From Epiperipatus broadwayi (Eukaryota; Onychophora; Udeonychophora; Euonychophora; Peripatidae), in contig JAQFVV010000042.1 of assembly GCA_028023455.1 (NCBI GenBank), positions 6,157,922-6,221,921 of the forward strand: a stretch of DNA of 64,000 nucleotides, written 5' to 3'. The notes under the pieces are model-generated. The model was not told where the DNA came from. It ran no database searches and worked only from the letters and a program-made list of their open reading frames with translations. Position 1 is the first letter of the stretch. Each line of letters starts with the position of its first letter. The position numbers and the translations under genes are program-made. This document shows positions 12,719 through 25,115 of the stretch, piece by piece.

Positions 12719-13596
12719 GTAAATTTTTAATAAACCATAATTTTATGTTATTATTTATACATTTATATTAATTGATGATTCTGTATAGTTACACATATTT
12801 AGGCATTTATTCATATCAAAAGTTAACATTTATTACTTTGCCTTTTTTTTTTCTAAGCATTTTATCAGTAGTAAGATTTGTTATGGTTTATTTATGGTCT
12901 TGATTTCTTTATAACCAAAATATTTTCAGATTAAAATAAAGTATTCACTTTTGTTGTTTTGTTTTAATATTTTTTAGGCTATTTTTTTATTATAAATATT
13001 TACAATTTGCGTCAATAATAGCAGTTAAGAAAGTAACAAGCTATGGCAAATTGTGCAAATGATGATTAGGAGTAATGCTCAGTTGCCTAATGATTCTACC
13101 TTTCATTTGGATCAGCATTTCTCAATCAGAAGTCCACGGAAACAATGGTGGTCCACAAAAAGCTTATAAATTTGTTTATTACAATTTTTTTTTTATAATC
13201 TTTTAAATTATGACTAATTTTATTAAATTTATCTTTAATTCAGTTCTAAGATTTTCTTTTGTTTGTTAGTTGTTTTATTCATAGAATTCAAAGAAAATAA
13301 ACTAAGAAACAAAAGTCTACAAGAAATACAAAAAAGTTTCTATCTATCTCTTAGTCCTCCATTAATAATTTTGTGCACGTGCACTTCTGAGGTGAGCTTT
13401 AGTATTTTCAAAAATAATGTAACAGTTGTCAATCATATGCACTATATAGTTTGCTGTAGCCAGCCGATTGGAATTGCACTTGCGCGGAGTGATAGTAATT
13501 ATTATATAATAGATGTGTACTATAAATTAAAGTATATCTAAGTGTTTGATATTTACTTTTTTGATAAATTTTAGTTGTTTAACTTGATAGATTAAA

Positions 13597-15292
13597 ATGT
13601 ATAATAACAAGAAATCATCAAAAACTGTTGCAGATTTTTTTCAAAAACCAATAAGTGCTTTGAATGTTAATGAAAATATTATTTATTCAGAAAATGATTC
13701 ACCCCAGTCAAAACGAAAATATACTGTTCATTAGTTCAATCCCAATTATTTAAAATTTGGTTTCATGCTTTTGCCGAATTGAAAGAAAATTTACCCAGAC
13801 TTCAATGCATTATTTGCAGAGAAATTTTATCCAATGAATGTATGAAGCCAGTAAAATTAGCATGTCATTTACAGATCAAACGTTCAAATCTACAAAATGA
13901 GCCACTGGATTTTTTTGAACATAAAAGTGCTGATTTGAAAAAAAAAAAAAAATCTTTAAAAATTTTGTTTTACTTGATAAATCTCTTCTACAAGTATCAT
14001 ATTTAGTTGTTTTAAGAATTGCTATATGGAAAAACCATATTCTATTGCTGAAAACTTAATTAAACCATGTTTAATAGACGTGTTCTGAAATCCTAGGTAC
14101 AAGTTGCTGGAGATAAAATGAAAACTTTGGCGCTCTCTAACGATACTATTCAATGCAGATTTAGTCAATTAGCAACTGATATTGAAGATCGATTCATTCA
14201 AAAAGTAAGCAAATCATTGTTCGCAATTCATATAGATTTATCTACAGATGTTACAATAAAGCCATACTTTTATGTTATATTCGTAATGTTGAACTTCCTA
14301 ATCACACAACTAGTTCAGTTAATATTTTAAAGCAATTGATAATTACATCGAAAAGAACTCACATAATTGGAAAAAGTCTGTTGGCTTATGTACTGATGGA
14401 GCAGTGAGTGTGATTGGAAAACATTCAGGAATTGAAAAAATTTAAAAAGTAGCGGATGACAAAATGATTTTTCCTCAGTATGTTATGCACTGCGAGCATT
14501 TAGCTACTAAAAGATTGTCTCCTGACTTGAATAATGTTCTTACTCAATCAGTAAAATTAATAAATTATGTTAAATGCAATGCATTAAATTCAAGTCTATT
14601 TTCAAGTTTATGCAATGAAATAGGATCTGGACATGAAAATTTACTTCTTCATGCAGAAGTACGGTGGTTATCGGGAGGGAAAATATTAACAAGGCTTTAT
14701 GAATTAAGAAAATAAATTGAAGCATTTTTAGAAACAAAAAATTCAGAATTGAGAAATATTTTCTGTGACAACAATTAGCGTGCAAGGAAATAGTACTACT
14801 TTTGATTTATGGAATAAAATTGAGGCATTCAATAAAAAATTAAAACTGTGGTGTAAGCATGTAGAAGAAAAAACTCTGAAATGTTTTATTCATTTTCAGA
14901 ATTGATAAATGAAGTTGATAAAAATATCAGCAAATTGAAAAATACTGTTTACGAACATTTAACAGGACTTTGTTGTGCATTTAATCAATAATTATTCACA
15001 GTAATAAAACACATGGAAAGGCAGTGTGTGATTTTATATCTGTTTACTGAACAAGAAAATAGCTTAACTGATGTGGAACAGGAAAAATTAATAGACTTAA
15101 GTTGCAATGGTACATTAAAGTTATTATTAATTTGACAAGTATAACTCAATTTTGTATTAAAATTAAAACAATATCTGGAATTACATGAAAAAGCTTTTAG
15201 AGACTTATTGCCGCTTTTGACCACATATTTATGTGAATTGATATTTTCGGCAATGAAACGTATAAAATCAAAAGAAAAAAGAATCATTTATT
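13597..15292 (+). pseudogene. hAT/ZBED5-like transposase pseudogene
   Basis: The frame starts MYNNKKSSKTVADFFQKP. After a frameshift a BED zinc finger follows (13779-13930: CIICREILSNECMKPVKL, then HLQ and PLDFFEHK), with the second His of the finger lost. After a further break the RNase H-like core is recognisable: LSNDTIQCRFSQLATDIEDR and HIDLSTDVT (14118-14260), LCTDGAVSVIGKHSGI (14390-14440), then HCEHLATKRL (14488-14520) and LLLHAEVRWLSGGKILTRL (14640-14700). The C-terminal hATC dimerisation motif TTYLCELIFSAMKRIKSKEK ends it near 15290. Order and spacing match ZBED5/SCAND3-like hAT transposases. At least four frameshifts or stops make it inactive. Confidence 0.8.
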
Positions 15293-16025
15293 AACTCTTT
15301 GAACACTATGCTGCCATTGTGAAATTTTAAAAAAAGACTACAACAGGTGTAATTTGTAACATATCTTCAATTTGAATACAGTAAATATAAAAATATATAC
15401 ATTGTTAGTAAGAGTAAATATGAAGGAATGTAATGAATCTGGAAAAATAATCATTAACTTAAAAACAAAAATTAGTATAAAAAGATTTTTAATACTTTCA
15501 AAACTGCTTATTTTTACATAAGATAACAAATTCTATAAATTTTGAAAGGTAAATGTTAAAATGCCATTTTTATAGATAGCTTCCTAACATTCCTCTTAAA
15601 AATTAGAAAAAATTGATATAAAATATGACTTACCTGAGATAATTCTTCATTATTAAAATTGCAAAAAAGTACTTGCTGGTCATCTCTATTTTTACTAGCT
15701 GACCCAGTTGTGTCCCGTGCAGGTATTTGCTGGAAATATATTCCTTTCCAATGGGAAAAAAGGAAAATTTAACAATAAATATTGTATATCAGATATTATA
15801 CAAAGAAAACTAGTATGCTGTAATTTATCAAAAAATAAAAATAATTGCAAAAAAAATAATATAAAATATATATAAAAGAGAAAGTGACAGGATGAAGGAC
15901 TAAAAAGTGTTTTCGAATCCATGTATATTATATTTCTAAACATAATAATAAATAAATAAGAAAATTTTTTCCCCCAATTTAGTGCAATATAAAATATTAA
16001 TGAGTAGTGACAATACTGGTGCTTT

Positions 16026-16128
16026 TTATTATTTGTCTTATATTTGATTTGCCTTTGTTGGAATTCCTAGTAGCTTCTTATTATTTGTCTTATATTTGAT
16101 TTGCCTTTGTTGGAATTCCTAGTAGCTT
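16026..16128. repeat. 52-bp tandem duplication, two copies
   Basis: A 52-bp period is repeated essentially without change (ttattatttgtcttatattt ... ggaattcctagtagctt). It lies within the hAT interior. Near identity implies a recent duplication, or a collapsed or expanded assembly. Confidence 0.85.
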
Positions 16129-18755
16129 AACTGTGTAGATGGCTTTATTTTAGGAAAATTATGATCATTATAAATATGATTATAAGCATAATTTTCAAAA
16201 AATTATATTTGTATTGTAACGGACCGTAAAATGTACCGGGCATCTACAGGGTAAGATATTTAATTAATTGATGCCCCAAATGTTTGGGTTGCCAAAATAT
16301 GTAACGGACTGTAAAACCTTTTAGGATAGTACATCCAGAGCCTTCTCTACTTACAGGTCCTATTACTACTCGGGGTTCTAACTCAGTGTAGACATTTGCC
16401 TTTAACTCTGCTCAAGGATGGAATTAAATAGGATGGCAATAATGTGACCTCTATATAGATCCTTAATGGCTATTGCTAATAATAAATTAAAATCTGTATG
16501 CATGTATAATAGCTATTCTGGTGAGTGAAGTATGAATGATGCTTGACAATCTAGAGACCTGAGAAACAAAGGTTTTAACTTCAAACAATAAATATTTATT
16601 AACAGATCATGCTTATAGTTATAATATTTATAAATCAACAGAATATATACATGATTATTATAAAACATTAATTTATCTCTACAACAATAAGACTAGCTGT
16701 AATTTAAATATTAAAATATGGGTTGAAATAAGAATTATAAAATTTAGTGCATAATTTACAATAATGTATTAATTATTTAAAATATAAAATTATATTACTA
16801 ATGTACGATTATCATTCTGTTTATGTCCTTTAAATGTACCTCAAGGTTATGTCCATGAATTGCTAATTTATGTTTTGTATAGTTAAGAAAATATTATATA
16901 TATTTACTTATTAATTAGTTTGATTTTAATGTATTAATTATCTAATAAATGTAAATATTTAAAATCTTACCTTTTGTTTCAGTCATTGTCCAGTTTAATT
17001 TAAACCTTCCATTATGATAATATTTTATTTACAAACATATATAATATATTGATGTATAGTTTGAGTTGTGCACCTCTCTCACCCTATAAAAATCTAAACA
17101 AATGGGTTCTTTTGTTTTTTTAAAAAAAAAATGTTTGCTACACTTGAATAAAAGAGTGAGAAAAATTCACAACCCAACTCTCAGTATACATTTAAAAAAT
17201 ATATATATATATTTGAAACATAAAATATAATGAAATTTTGGAATTCCTTCTTTATTCTTAGCAGATAATGTCTTTCTTTCCTTCATGTATATTAAGCCAT
17301 GTTGACGTTCTAAGCAATACAATTCCCATGATGAAATTGAATTCTTCAGCGTTTGAGTTTAAAGCCATGCATTTCCATTCCATAACAAGATCTTTCCACG
17401 TTGATTTAAGCAATATATACCAATAAATATGATCCTCCATCACACGTCAACGACTCCAAGAGGATAGAAAAATCCCCTGACACTCAATTAGCAAAAGTGC
17501 ATTGTTAGATTTTATTTACACAATATAAATTATTAAATATGAATCCTTTTTTAAAGCTTACGTTATATTATAAGGCAAACGCTATTTCTATGCAGTTTTA
17601 TTTATATATGTATGAAACGCATGATAAAGATTTTACTTTAAAAATAATGTTAATAAAGTTCTATTTCATCATTAGTTGATTTTATTTTATCCCAGGAACA
17701 TTTGATAGCAATTATATTTTTTAACAATGTTAAATAACTATGATGCTCTTAGCATTTATTTGAACGAACGAAAGTTCATCAATTAAATAATGTTTTTTTT
17801 TCCTTTTTAAAACATTTTACACTTATCAATAATAAAATTCCAAATATTAAATAGTTTAATATTAATAAAGAAAGGAAATCCTAATAACTAATATAATAAT
17901 TAAAATATTCTTTACAACTTTACTTTCATGCACTTCAGTTGAACAAGAAAAACCAACAACAACTAAAAAAAAAATCTGTTGCTTAGATATTTTTCCATGT
18001 TCCCAAAATCAACAAAGGTTTACTCTTTTTTTCCTCTTTTAAACAAAAGAAACGTGGTTACTAGAATTTAATGTTAAATATTCTTTTTTTTATTTTGTCA
18101 TGTCATGATTTAAAATCTACATTCATGTATATATATATGTATATGTATATATTTTATTTTACATTTAATAAAAAAAAAAATGTGTTCATTCCTTCATGAA
18201 TGTATGGTTATGTTTGTGTGCATATATATGTGTATATGTCTCCAAATATCTAAAAAAAATTAGGTTTTGGAAGTTGGCTGCCTATTTAATCTTTATACAT
18301 TTTATCCTAAAACATCAGTTACTTATTATTATTTTTTTTATAAGAATTGGACATCACCTTACAGTATAAAAAAGTAGTTGCATTTAGTAGTTACAAATAT
18401 ATCTCCAAGACTTGATAAACTAACTACTGAAAAGAATCATTCACATTAGTTTTTGATTTTATAATTATGTTTTACTCAGTTATTTAAGTATTATTCTTTG
18501 TTGTTTTTATTTCAGATTTTGTTTATTAGTTTGATATTTTATTAGTTAATTCACTTTTGTATAGTATTGTCAGTTATTTTGTGTTTTTTTTTTAATTTAT
18601 CATTTTTTGAAAATACATAATATATTAAATTTGTTAAACACTACAATAATTATATTTGGCTATAAAAACACCCACTTTTTCTTCCATTTTACATCCATAA
18701 TAAAAAAATGTAAAAATTTATTGGTCTGCCACATATAGTCACTTGAGAAACATTG

Positions 18756-20949
18756 ATTTAGTGTATAACATGCATAATCATTGGTGAATAATTAGAGTTA
18801 ATTACTTTGTTTATTTATAAATTTTTCAATTCTTAATGATTTTGTAATAGTTTTTTTTTTCTTTTAACATCAAAGCGTATTTAAGAAATTGATTCATTGA
18901 CATAATAGATTTTGTTTAGTTAAATCGGTACAGCTATAGTTATCAAAATTAATGAAATTAGTTGGGATTGTTATTTCATTCCTATTGGATATCATTGGAA
19001 TATTTTAAATTTATTAGTGGCTTGAGGATTTCAGATATGATGCATTTGGTATTGATAATATTAATCTGATTTGTGTCTCATCATTATATTTGGATATTAG
19101 TTAGACTTGAAATTTATTTATTATGGAAAGTACTGACATTTATAATATTTATATATATTGATAACTTCTTATTTCTGCTTAGCAAATTTTTAGATTAAAT
19201 AATTGTTAATATCAAATATTTTAAAATGTTTTAGTATTAATTGACAAATTAAGAAATTTGGAGAGAAATTGTCATCTCCAAGAAAATACATTTTTTTTAT
19301 GTATATATAAATATCTAATCAGCTATCAAAGATACCATACCTGTCTTATGTAATGAGCTTTATTGTTTTGAAGAAGAAAAAAGAAATGGAACTTTCTTCT
19401 AAGATCCTAACCTACATTTATTCATTAAAATCAATCAATAAATAAATAATCAAATAATTTGTAGATTGGGTATTAATTCATAAGAAGTTTGAGTATCAGA
19501 AATTATAGAACTGATGCTGCAATCTGGACATTCAGCTATTAGAATCCACTCTATCATGACACTAAGCTGCACCAGGCATTTGTTTATTGAAGGAACTCCA
19601 TAACTATAGATCTGCTGAACAGTTTAAAGATATAGAATTTACAGTATTATTGATATATATTTTGTTGATTCTGAACTGTTTAGATTTGGAATATATAGTG
19701 TAGAAGAGATCTTTCCAAATTACCTAGATAAAAGTATAATTTCAAAAGATTTTTAACATTAACACGTGAAAAATAAACTGATTTCTTTAGTTGTTCAAAC
19801 TAATAATATCTTCATTTTTCATATTAATATTGCTCTCTATTTCTCTTTAATTATTAGATATAAATTTAGTTGTACATATATTATAATTATTGAACTGTTG
19901 TTCAATAATTATAATAATTTTGATATTGAATTATATCTTTTAAACTATCACATATTTAATCTTATGTAATACTTATTTACTTCAACTTTTATTATGGACA
20001 GTTATTAAAAGTTTTAAAAATGACAAATCTATAGTAATATTCTTTTAAATGCTTTCATTAATTGATTCTTTGTCATTAGTCTGATATATTTTTAAAAGTA
20101 TTTTTATCATCTAAAATAAAAAGAAAATTAAATGACTTCCTTTTAAATTTTTGCAATTTATATTTCAGTTGTAAAAAAATCCTGTTTAATCAGATTTGTT
20201 CAAAATATGAACTTTTTTTTTGTAAATTTTAATCTAAGTTTTATAGTAATTAATATTAACGATCTTTCAGTAATGATTAGAAATCAACTTTTACATACAT
20301 GCATTGGATGTTTTAACACTTTGATTTTTTACTTAATTAAAAATTATGAAAATCTTATTTCACTAAAACTTTTGACATTCAGATTTTATATTTTTATTTC
20401 ACAATATTTTTAGAACTTAGTAATAGAATATTATAAATACTTACATTTTTAACAAATATAAATATAGGCTAACTAAAGTATTATTCTCATGCAGGTTCCA
20501 GTAGTATTCATTTGCAAAAGAATACTTGATTGTATATAACTAGATTTTGATCTCATTTTTTCCACTACATTATGATAATAGTTATTTAAATAACAAAGGA
20601 CTATTTATATTTGTTTTAGATGAATTGTAGATTTAAATATATACATATATATAGTTAAAACCAGAATATAAAACAGGGCTTGTGTGACATATTTTTTTAA
20701 TATATAAAACGGCTTAATTTCTTTATATGATAATTTTTTTATTAGAAGTTGTAATAATTAATTACATAAATTTACCATTTGCATTAGAATGCATTTTGAC
20801 CATTTTTTATAATAGCTTAACTGTTACAAATAATTTAATCTACAAATAATTAAAAAATTCTTTACACATGTTAAGATTTGAATTCAGATATAACAAACAA
20901 TGTTGAATTAATCCAATTCTTGAATTTTTAATTAACAGTTGAAATTAAG
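18756..20949. other. Intronic AT-rich DNA, nothing recognised
   Basis: Only AT-rich sequence and short open frames with no family resemblance are seen. The open frames at 19766-19969 and 20207-20413 have the composition of random AT-rich DNA. Confidence 0.6.
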
Positions 20950-20962
20950 ATAATTTATGAAT

Positions 20963-21341
20963 ACCAAACTCTCCGTACTGTAGTGCCATTAAGTGCAAGC
21001 CTTTGTAATCAAAGGATGCAGGAAGGTTTGTGCATAAAATCCCTATCTAGTGCCTCCTCATCCAACATCCTCAGACTAGTTTCTAACTTATGTCTTTCAT
21101 CAATGAAGAGCCTTGGATTTGAGAGTCCTGCATCTAGATCTTAGGATCTAATATAACCCTCTAGCAGCCATCTTTTATTTGGTCTGGAAATGTTGGATGA
21201 ATAGGCAATAGATAGGGATTTTATGTACAAACCTTCCTGCATCCATTAATTACAAAGGCTTGCACTTGGTGGCACTACTATATGGAGGGGTTCGTACTCT
21301 TGTTAACAGCATGTGTAAGCATATGAAATAGTGATCATGTG
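20963..21341. mobile_element. Hammerhead-family palindromic element, 379 bp, 13-bp TSD
   Basis: An exact 13-bp direct repeat, ataatttatgaat, flanks it (20950-20962 and 21342-21354). Left and right arms are inverted copies of each other (ctccgtactgtagtgcc ... aaatccctatctag, and the complement on the right). The left arm includes the 42-nt hammerhead-like domain on the minus strand (21068-21109) with core TTGATGA, so the invariant C3 is changed, and a mismatched stem I. The conserved ACTAGT after GAAA is intact. The right end has the family tail gtgatcatgtg. Confidence 0.8.
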
Positions 21342-21711
21342 ATAATTTATGAATTCTCTCATCATTTATTAAAAAGATAGATGATCTTTATGTCTTTATC
21401 AAATCTTATAAATGTTTATAAATACATATGGATTAAAAAAGATGTATGTCTTAGAATCTTGTTTTAACTATAATATGGCTAGTATAAAAAATCCTATTTA
21501 CTTTGCTGTTTGTCTGAAATTTCTTAATAAAAATCTTCATGAAATTTGTTTTTTTTATATATATATTTTTAAATTGGAACATGTAACAATTTTAATTTTA
21601 TCTGAAATTAAATTATTAATTATTTAAGAAAATTTAAACACAAACATTAAGACAGATAAAAATTATTTTGAGTATATTTAATTGCCTCATTGGTTTCTTT
21701 TTTTCTTTTAG

Positions 21712-21888
21712 GTTGTGGCACCTGTTCGAGAAACCTGTGCTCAAGTTTTAGGGGTTACTCTTTCTCTTATGACTCCTTTGCGAGTAGAAGATGTTGTTCA
21801 GATTTTGCTTCAGTTATTAAATCATTTTGAGTGGGAAGCCAGACATGGAGGATTATTAGGATTGAAATATCTTTTGGCTGTTAGACAG
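21712..21888 (+). CDS. BTAF1: BTAF1/MOT1 exon C (HEAT-repeat region)
   Basis: A 177-bp, 59-codon exon in phase 0 lies between ttcttttag and gtaaaa. It encodes VVAPVRETCAQVLGVTLSLM then a HEAT helix pair and WEARHGGLLGLKYLLAVRQ, matching the strongly conserved VVAPVRETCAQ ... WEVRHGGLLGIKYALAVRQ of BTAF1. The open frame runs on into the intron for about 40 codons, but the conserved protein ends at the GT donor. In BTAF1 orthologues AVRQ is followed by a further HEAT unit of roughly 45-50 residues that was not found before the next exon at 40437. Confidence 0.96.
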
Positions 21889-22353
21889 GTAAAAATTGGG
21901 ATTTTAGTTGCAGTAAATTTTATTTGCTTGATTAATATAGACTCATCATTTAAAATTAATAATAAACTATCGTCTAATTATATTTTATTAGTTTTAGAAG
22001 CTTTTAAACTTTAAATGATTTTTTTTTTTTTCAATTTTTTTAACATTTCAATGTTTTTTTCTTGGAATAGTAAGTTATTATAATTTAATCAACTATGTAT
22101 GCATTCTTTTCATTCTTAACAATGGTGATAGTATTGTATGCATTTTACTCCATTGCAATTTGTTTACTTGAATGAAGCTTGTAATCAAAGATGTTTTTGA
22201 TGAATCCCTAATAGTTTCATAAGAAACTTTAATAGTTGTTCTAAATCATTTTAGTAAAATAACAAAGAATTCTTTCACATTGAAAGAATGTCAGAGTTCA
22301 AGGAATTATGCTAAACTATAATTTTATTTACAAGAATTTGAATAATTATTTCT

Positions 22354-22452
22354 AAAACAGGCAAAACTCACTATACATATTGAGTTTTGCCTGTTTTAAC
22401 AACAGTTGTACACAAGCATAAGAGGTGGTGGTCATGTGATGTTTATTGGCCT
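22354..22452. mobile_element. Minimal hammerhead-family hairpin element, 99 bp, 13-bp TSD
   Basis: The exact 13-bp repeat aataattatttct flanks it (22341-22353 and 22453-22465). It consists of a short hairpin (aaaacaggcaaaactca ... tgagttttgcctgtttt) plus the family tail ending ggtcatgtgatgtttattgg. The ribozyme domain is absent, so the terminal hairpin plus tail appear to be enough to be mobilised. Confidence 0.75.
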
Positions 22453-22465
22453 AATAATTATTTCT

Positions 22466-23844
22466 GTTGAATAGTGTTAATTTTTATTCTATTTAATGAT
22501 TATTTCATAAATAGTTACCTCTGATTAAATAAATAAAAATAGGAATAGCTTTCTGTTTTATTGTGACGACTTTTAGCATTTTAATCTGGGCTGGATGTAT
22601 CTTGGAAATTTTTAAGTCATAATCATTCCCTGAATATGTATATATTTTCAGGTAGTTAAATCTATAATCAATATAGCTAACCATTCAGTACTCATTAATA
22701 ATTGCATATATAGCTATTTGTTATCTAGTGAGAATAGAAGTTGCAGAGTAATCTAGATTAGTCAGATGAAAATGCCAGTGCATTATGTATTAAAACAAAA
22801 ATACACTTGTAATTTGATTGAGGCTTTATTATTGATGGCAAATTGTCATATTGCTAAGGAAAATGACCATAGCTTATCTTTGTTTTTAATAGTAAGTATC
22901 TTATAGCTTTTCTAGCATATCTTTAATTAGAAGTTGATATTTCTCTCTGAAGTATAGAAGTTATAATGTAAACAAAACTGACAAAGTAGTAAAAATTACA
23001 TAAAGGTTATGTTGTAAAAATGCAAGAGATTGTCAACTACATTCGGGATTTAAAATTATTTTTCAAATAATAATTTTTAATGTAAATAGTGCCCTGGAAA
23101 ACAATGTTATTGATATTTAATCAAGATCTGCATATAAACAAGTGAAATGAGCTGAAGTTCAGATTTTTAAATAATTTAGGATATATGTCATTTTAAACCA
23201 CATCAGAAAAAGAAGTTTGATTTTACTATGGTGTACAAAAATCAATTATAAGCACAGTATCTTGTTAATAGTTGATCTTTAGATGCTCATCTTTACTTGT
23301 GGCTTGAAAGTTTCAAGCATTTTAAAATTTCGAACCCAAAACAATTTCTTGTTGAGTTATATAGTAGTAACTCTTATCGAAAAAAATGTGATTCGTTAAA
23401 AAATCATTGATATTACCTGAAGTTAAAATAGCCTCTTAAAAGAGTCTCTATACCTGCTATATGTCTAGAAAGTTAGGTCATTATATAGCATTTGTAATAC
23501 ACAAACTTGTTAATTTAGATCATGTGATATATGACTTTATTTCTTTGTAATATATATGTACAACTATAAACTTATATTTTTTTATTCTTTATTATCTATT
23601 CATTTTCTAGTCGTGATTTATTTTCTTTTTTGCTCCTCTTAATGTGATGTAAAATGGTTTCTTCTTAAATGGAATCAGACATTTTTGTGCATAGGCTATA
23701 TGTTCACAATTCCTGTTAGCCAACTTAAACATTTCCTTTCTCCAAAACACTCATTTACAATAATAAACTTACTTATTCCTAATTATCCAATTATTTTTCG
23801 AACCAATCTTGTAGCATTGTCAGTCTAATGGTCATTGCTTAGAT
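22466..23844. other. Intronic DNA, nothing recognised
   Basis: AT-rich intron sequence without motif or repeat recognised. A BTAF1 exon was looked for here without success. Confidence 0.55.
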
Positions 23845-24059
23845 AAACCTTTCCCAAACTTTTTCATACAATAGGACACATTAAAAATTCTGAAATTTTA
23901 ATGGAACAAATTGGTTATTTTATAGGATAGGTAGATATTAGTAATAAATATATTAAGCAAATAAATATAAGAGTTTTAAAAACAAAACAAACATTCCTTC
24001 TCAAATTTTAATTATGTAAAACAAAGCCACATGAAAATAATAAAATAAATTAACATATA

Positions 24060-25000
24060 TATATAGTAAAATTATATTCTTAATGTTTGATGTTTTCGAT
24101 CTTCGAATTACAAATTCTTTTGTTATCAGGCACAATGTTAAGAAAGTTAAATTCTCACATCTGGTATAGAGTCAAAGCTGTTCCTGTATTGATTTGATTG
24201 CAGCTTAGTATGAAAATTCTACCTTACATAAATATGTCATTATAAATGAAAGCAAAACACAAACAGCTTGTTTTGACACACTGGGTTACCTTTCTTGTCC
24301 AAAAATCAATTAATGGTAGTCCTTTATATTTTTGTTTTAAATAAGTCACTAATTAAACCAATTAGATTTTCATAATCATTTGTGTTAGAACCTATTGTCT
24401 TAGCTGTCCACTGTAAATGGATTCTGAAAATATATCTGCCAAAGTTACAAGATTCGTCAATCATTCTGACCAAAATTATTTGACATGAAAAAAAAAATTC
24501 ATTACGAAGTCAAAAAGTCTCAGTAATATTTTTCCTTTGGATAGAAGTCTCAGGTCAGTATGTAAAAAATAAAGTATGTTTACTATTCGTTTCATCGCAT
24601 AAAAATATAAATAATCTGTATTGAAATGATCTAAATTTTACAGAGTTGACAATTTTTACGGTTTTAATCCAAAATAATTTTTAGATAAGTTGAAATTTTT
24701 TTTTATTACTAGTGCTTGCCTATGCAAAATAATGACTTTTTGTGGCTTTTGTAGCCACTTGCAGAATGTGTTATAACTCCATCTTTTCTACATTTCTTGA
24801 GCACCATCTGTACAAATATTAATACATTTCTTCCAATTGATTTCCTGTTTTGTAATATAATTATTAATACAGTTGAATATATCTTTTCTAATAGTTTTTT
24901 CTTGTAGATATTATCACCTGAGTAAATCTTCTTTTGTACTATTATCAAATACTTTATGAACAAACACCAGTAATACAGAGAAACGTGCACTATTTACAGT
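24060..25000 (-). pseudogene. hAT transposase pseudogene (C-terminal half)
   Basis: The best parts are the 93-codon frame 24990-24709, with the degraded catalytic-core-like block, and the hATC motif TYLCKVEF at about 24230. The order on the minus strand is core then hATC, as in intact hAT transposases. No BED finger was recognised upstream. It is non-functional. Confidence 0.55.
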
Positions 25001-25029
25001 TTCATCCATTCATTTGCAATATAGTAGCA

Positions 25030-25115
25030 ACTTTCTCCATAGAATAGTGCCACCTAGTGCAAACTATAGTAATCAATGGATGCAAGACATATTCACTTCA
25101 AAATCTAATCATTGA
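25030..25115 (+). repeat. Fragment of hammerhead-family arm
   Basis: About 85 bp matches the outer part of the family left arm: ctccatagaatagtgccacc, tagtgcaaac, then tcaatggatgcaaga. The ribozyme domain and opposite arm are missing. It lies within the second hAT element. Confidence 0.55.

Larger units (their letters stand above)
13113..18755 (+). mobile_element. hAT-type DNA transposon (ZBED-like), decayed, 5.6 kb with later insertions
   Basis: The left terminus is cagcatttctcaatcagaag; the complement of the right terminus is caatgtttctcaag. Both resemble the cagtgtttctcaa ends of ZBED-type hAT elements. The flanking octamers atttggat and atttagtg agree at 5 of 8 positions, compatible with a decayed 8-bp target duplication. 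Inside lies a + strand transposase pseudogene (13597-15292). The 15300-18740 part is AT-rich, with a 52-bp tandem duplication and a repeated gtaacggac word (16216, 16300), and is partly of unknown origin. Confidence 0.6.

Noticed and set aside
16216-16320. LTR start of a retrovirus-like element (tgtaacgga repeated)
   Set aside because: No paired LTR, primer binding site, polypurine tract or pol sequence was found nearby.
21712-22014. Reading the 99-codon open frame as one protein
   Set aside because: Only the first 59 codons are conserved BTAF1; the conserved part ends exactly at a GT donor and the rest is AT-rich intron.
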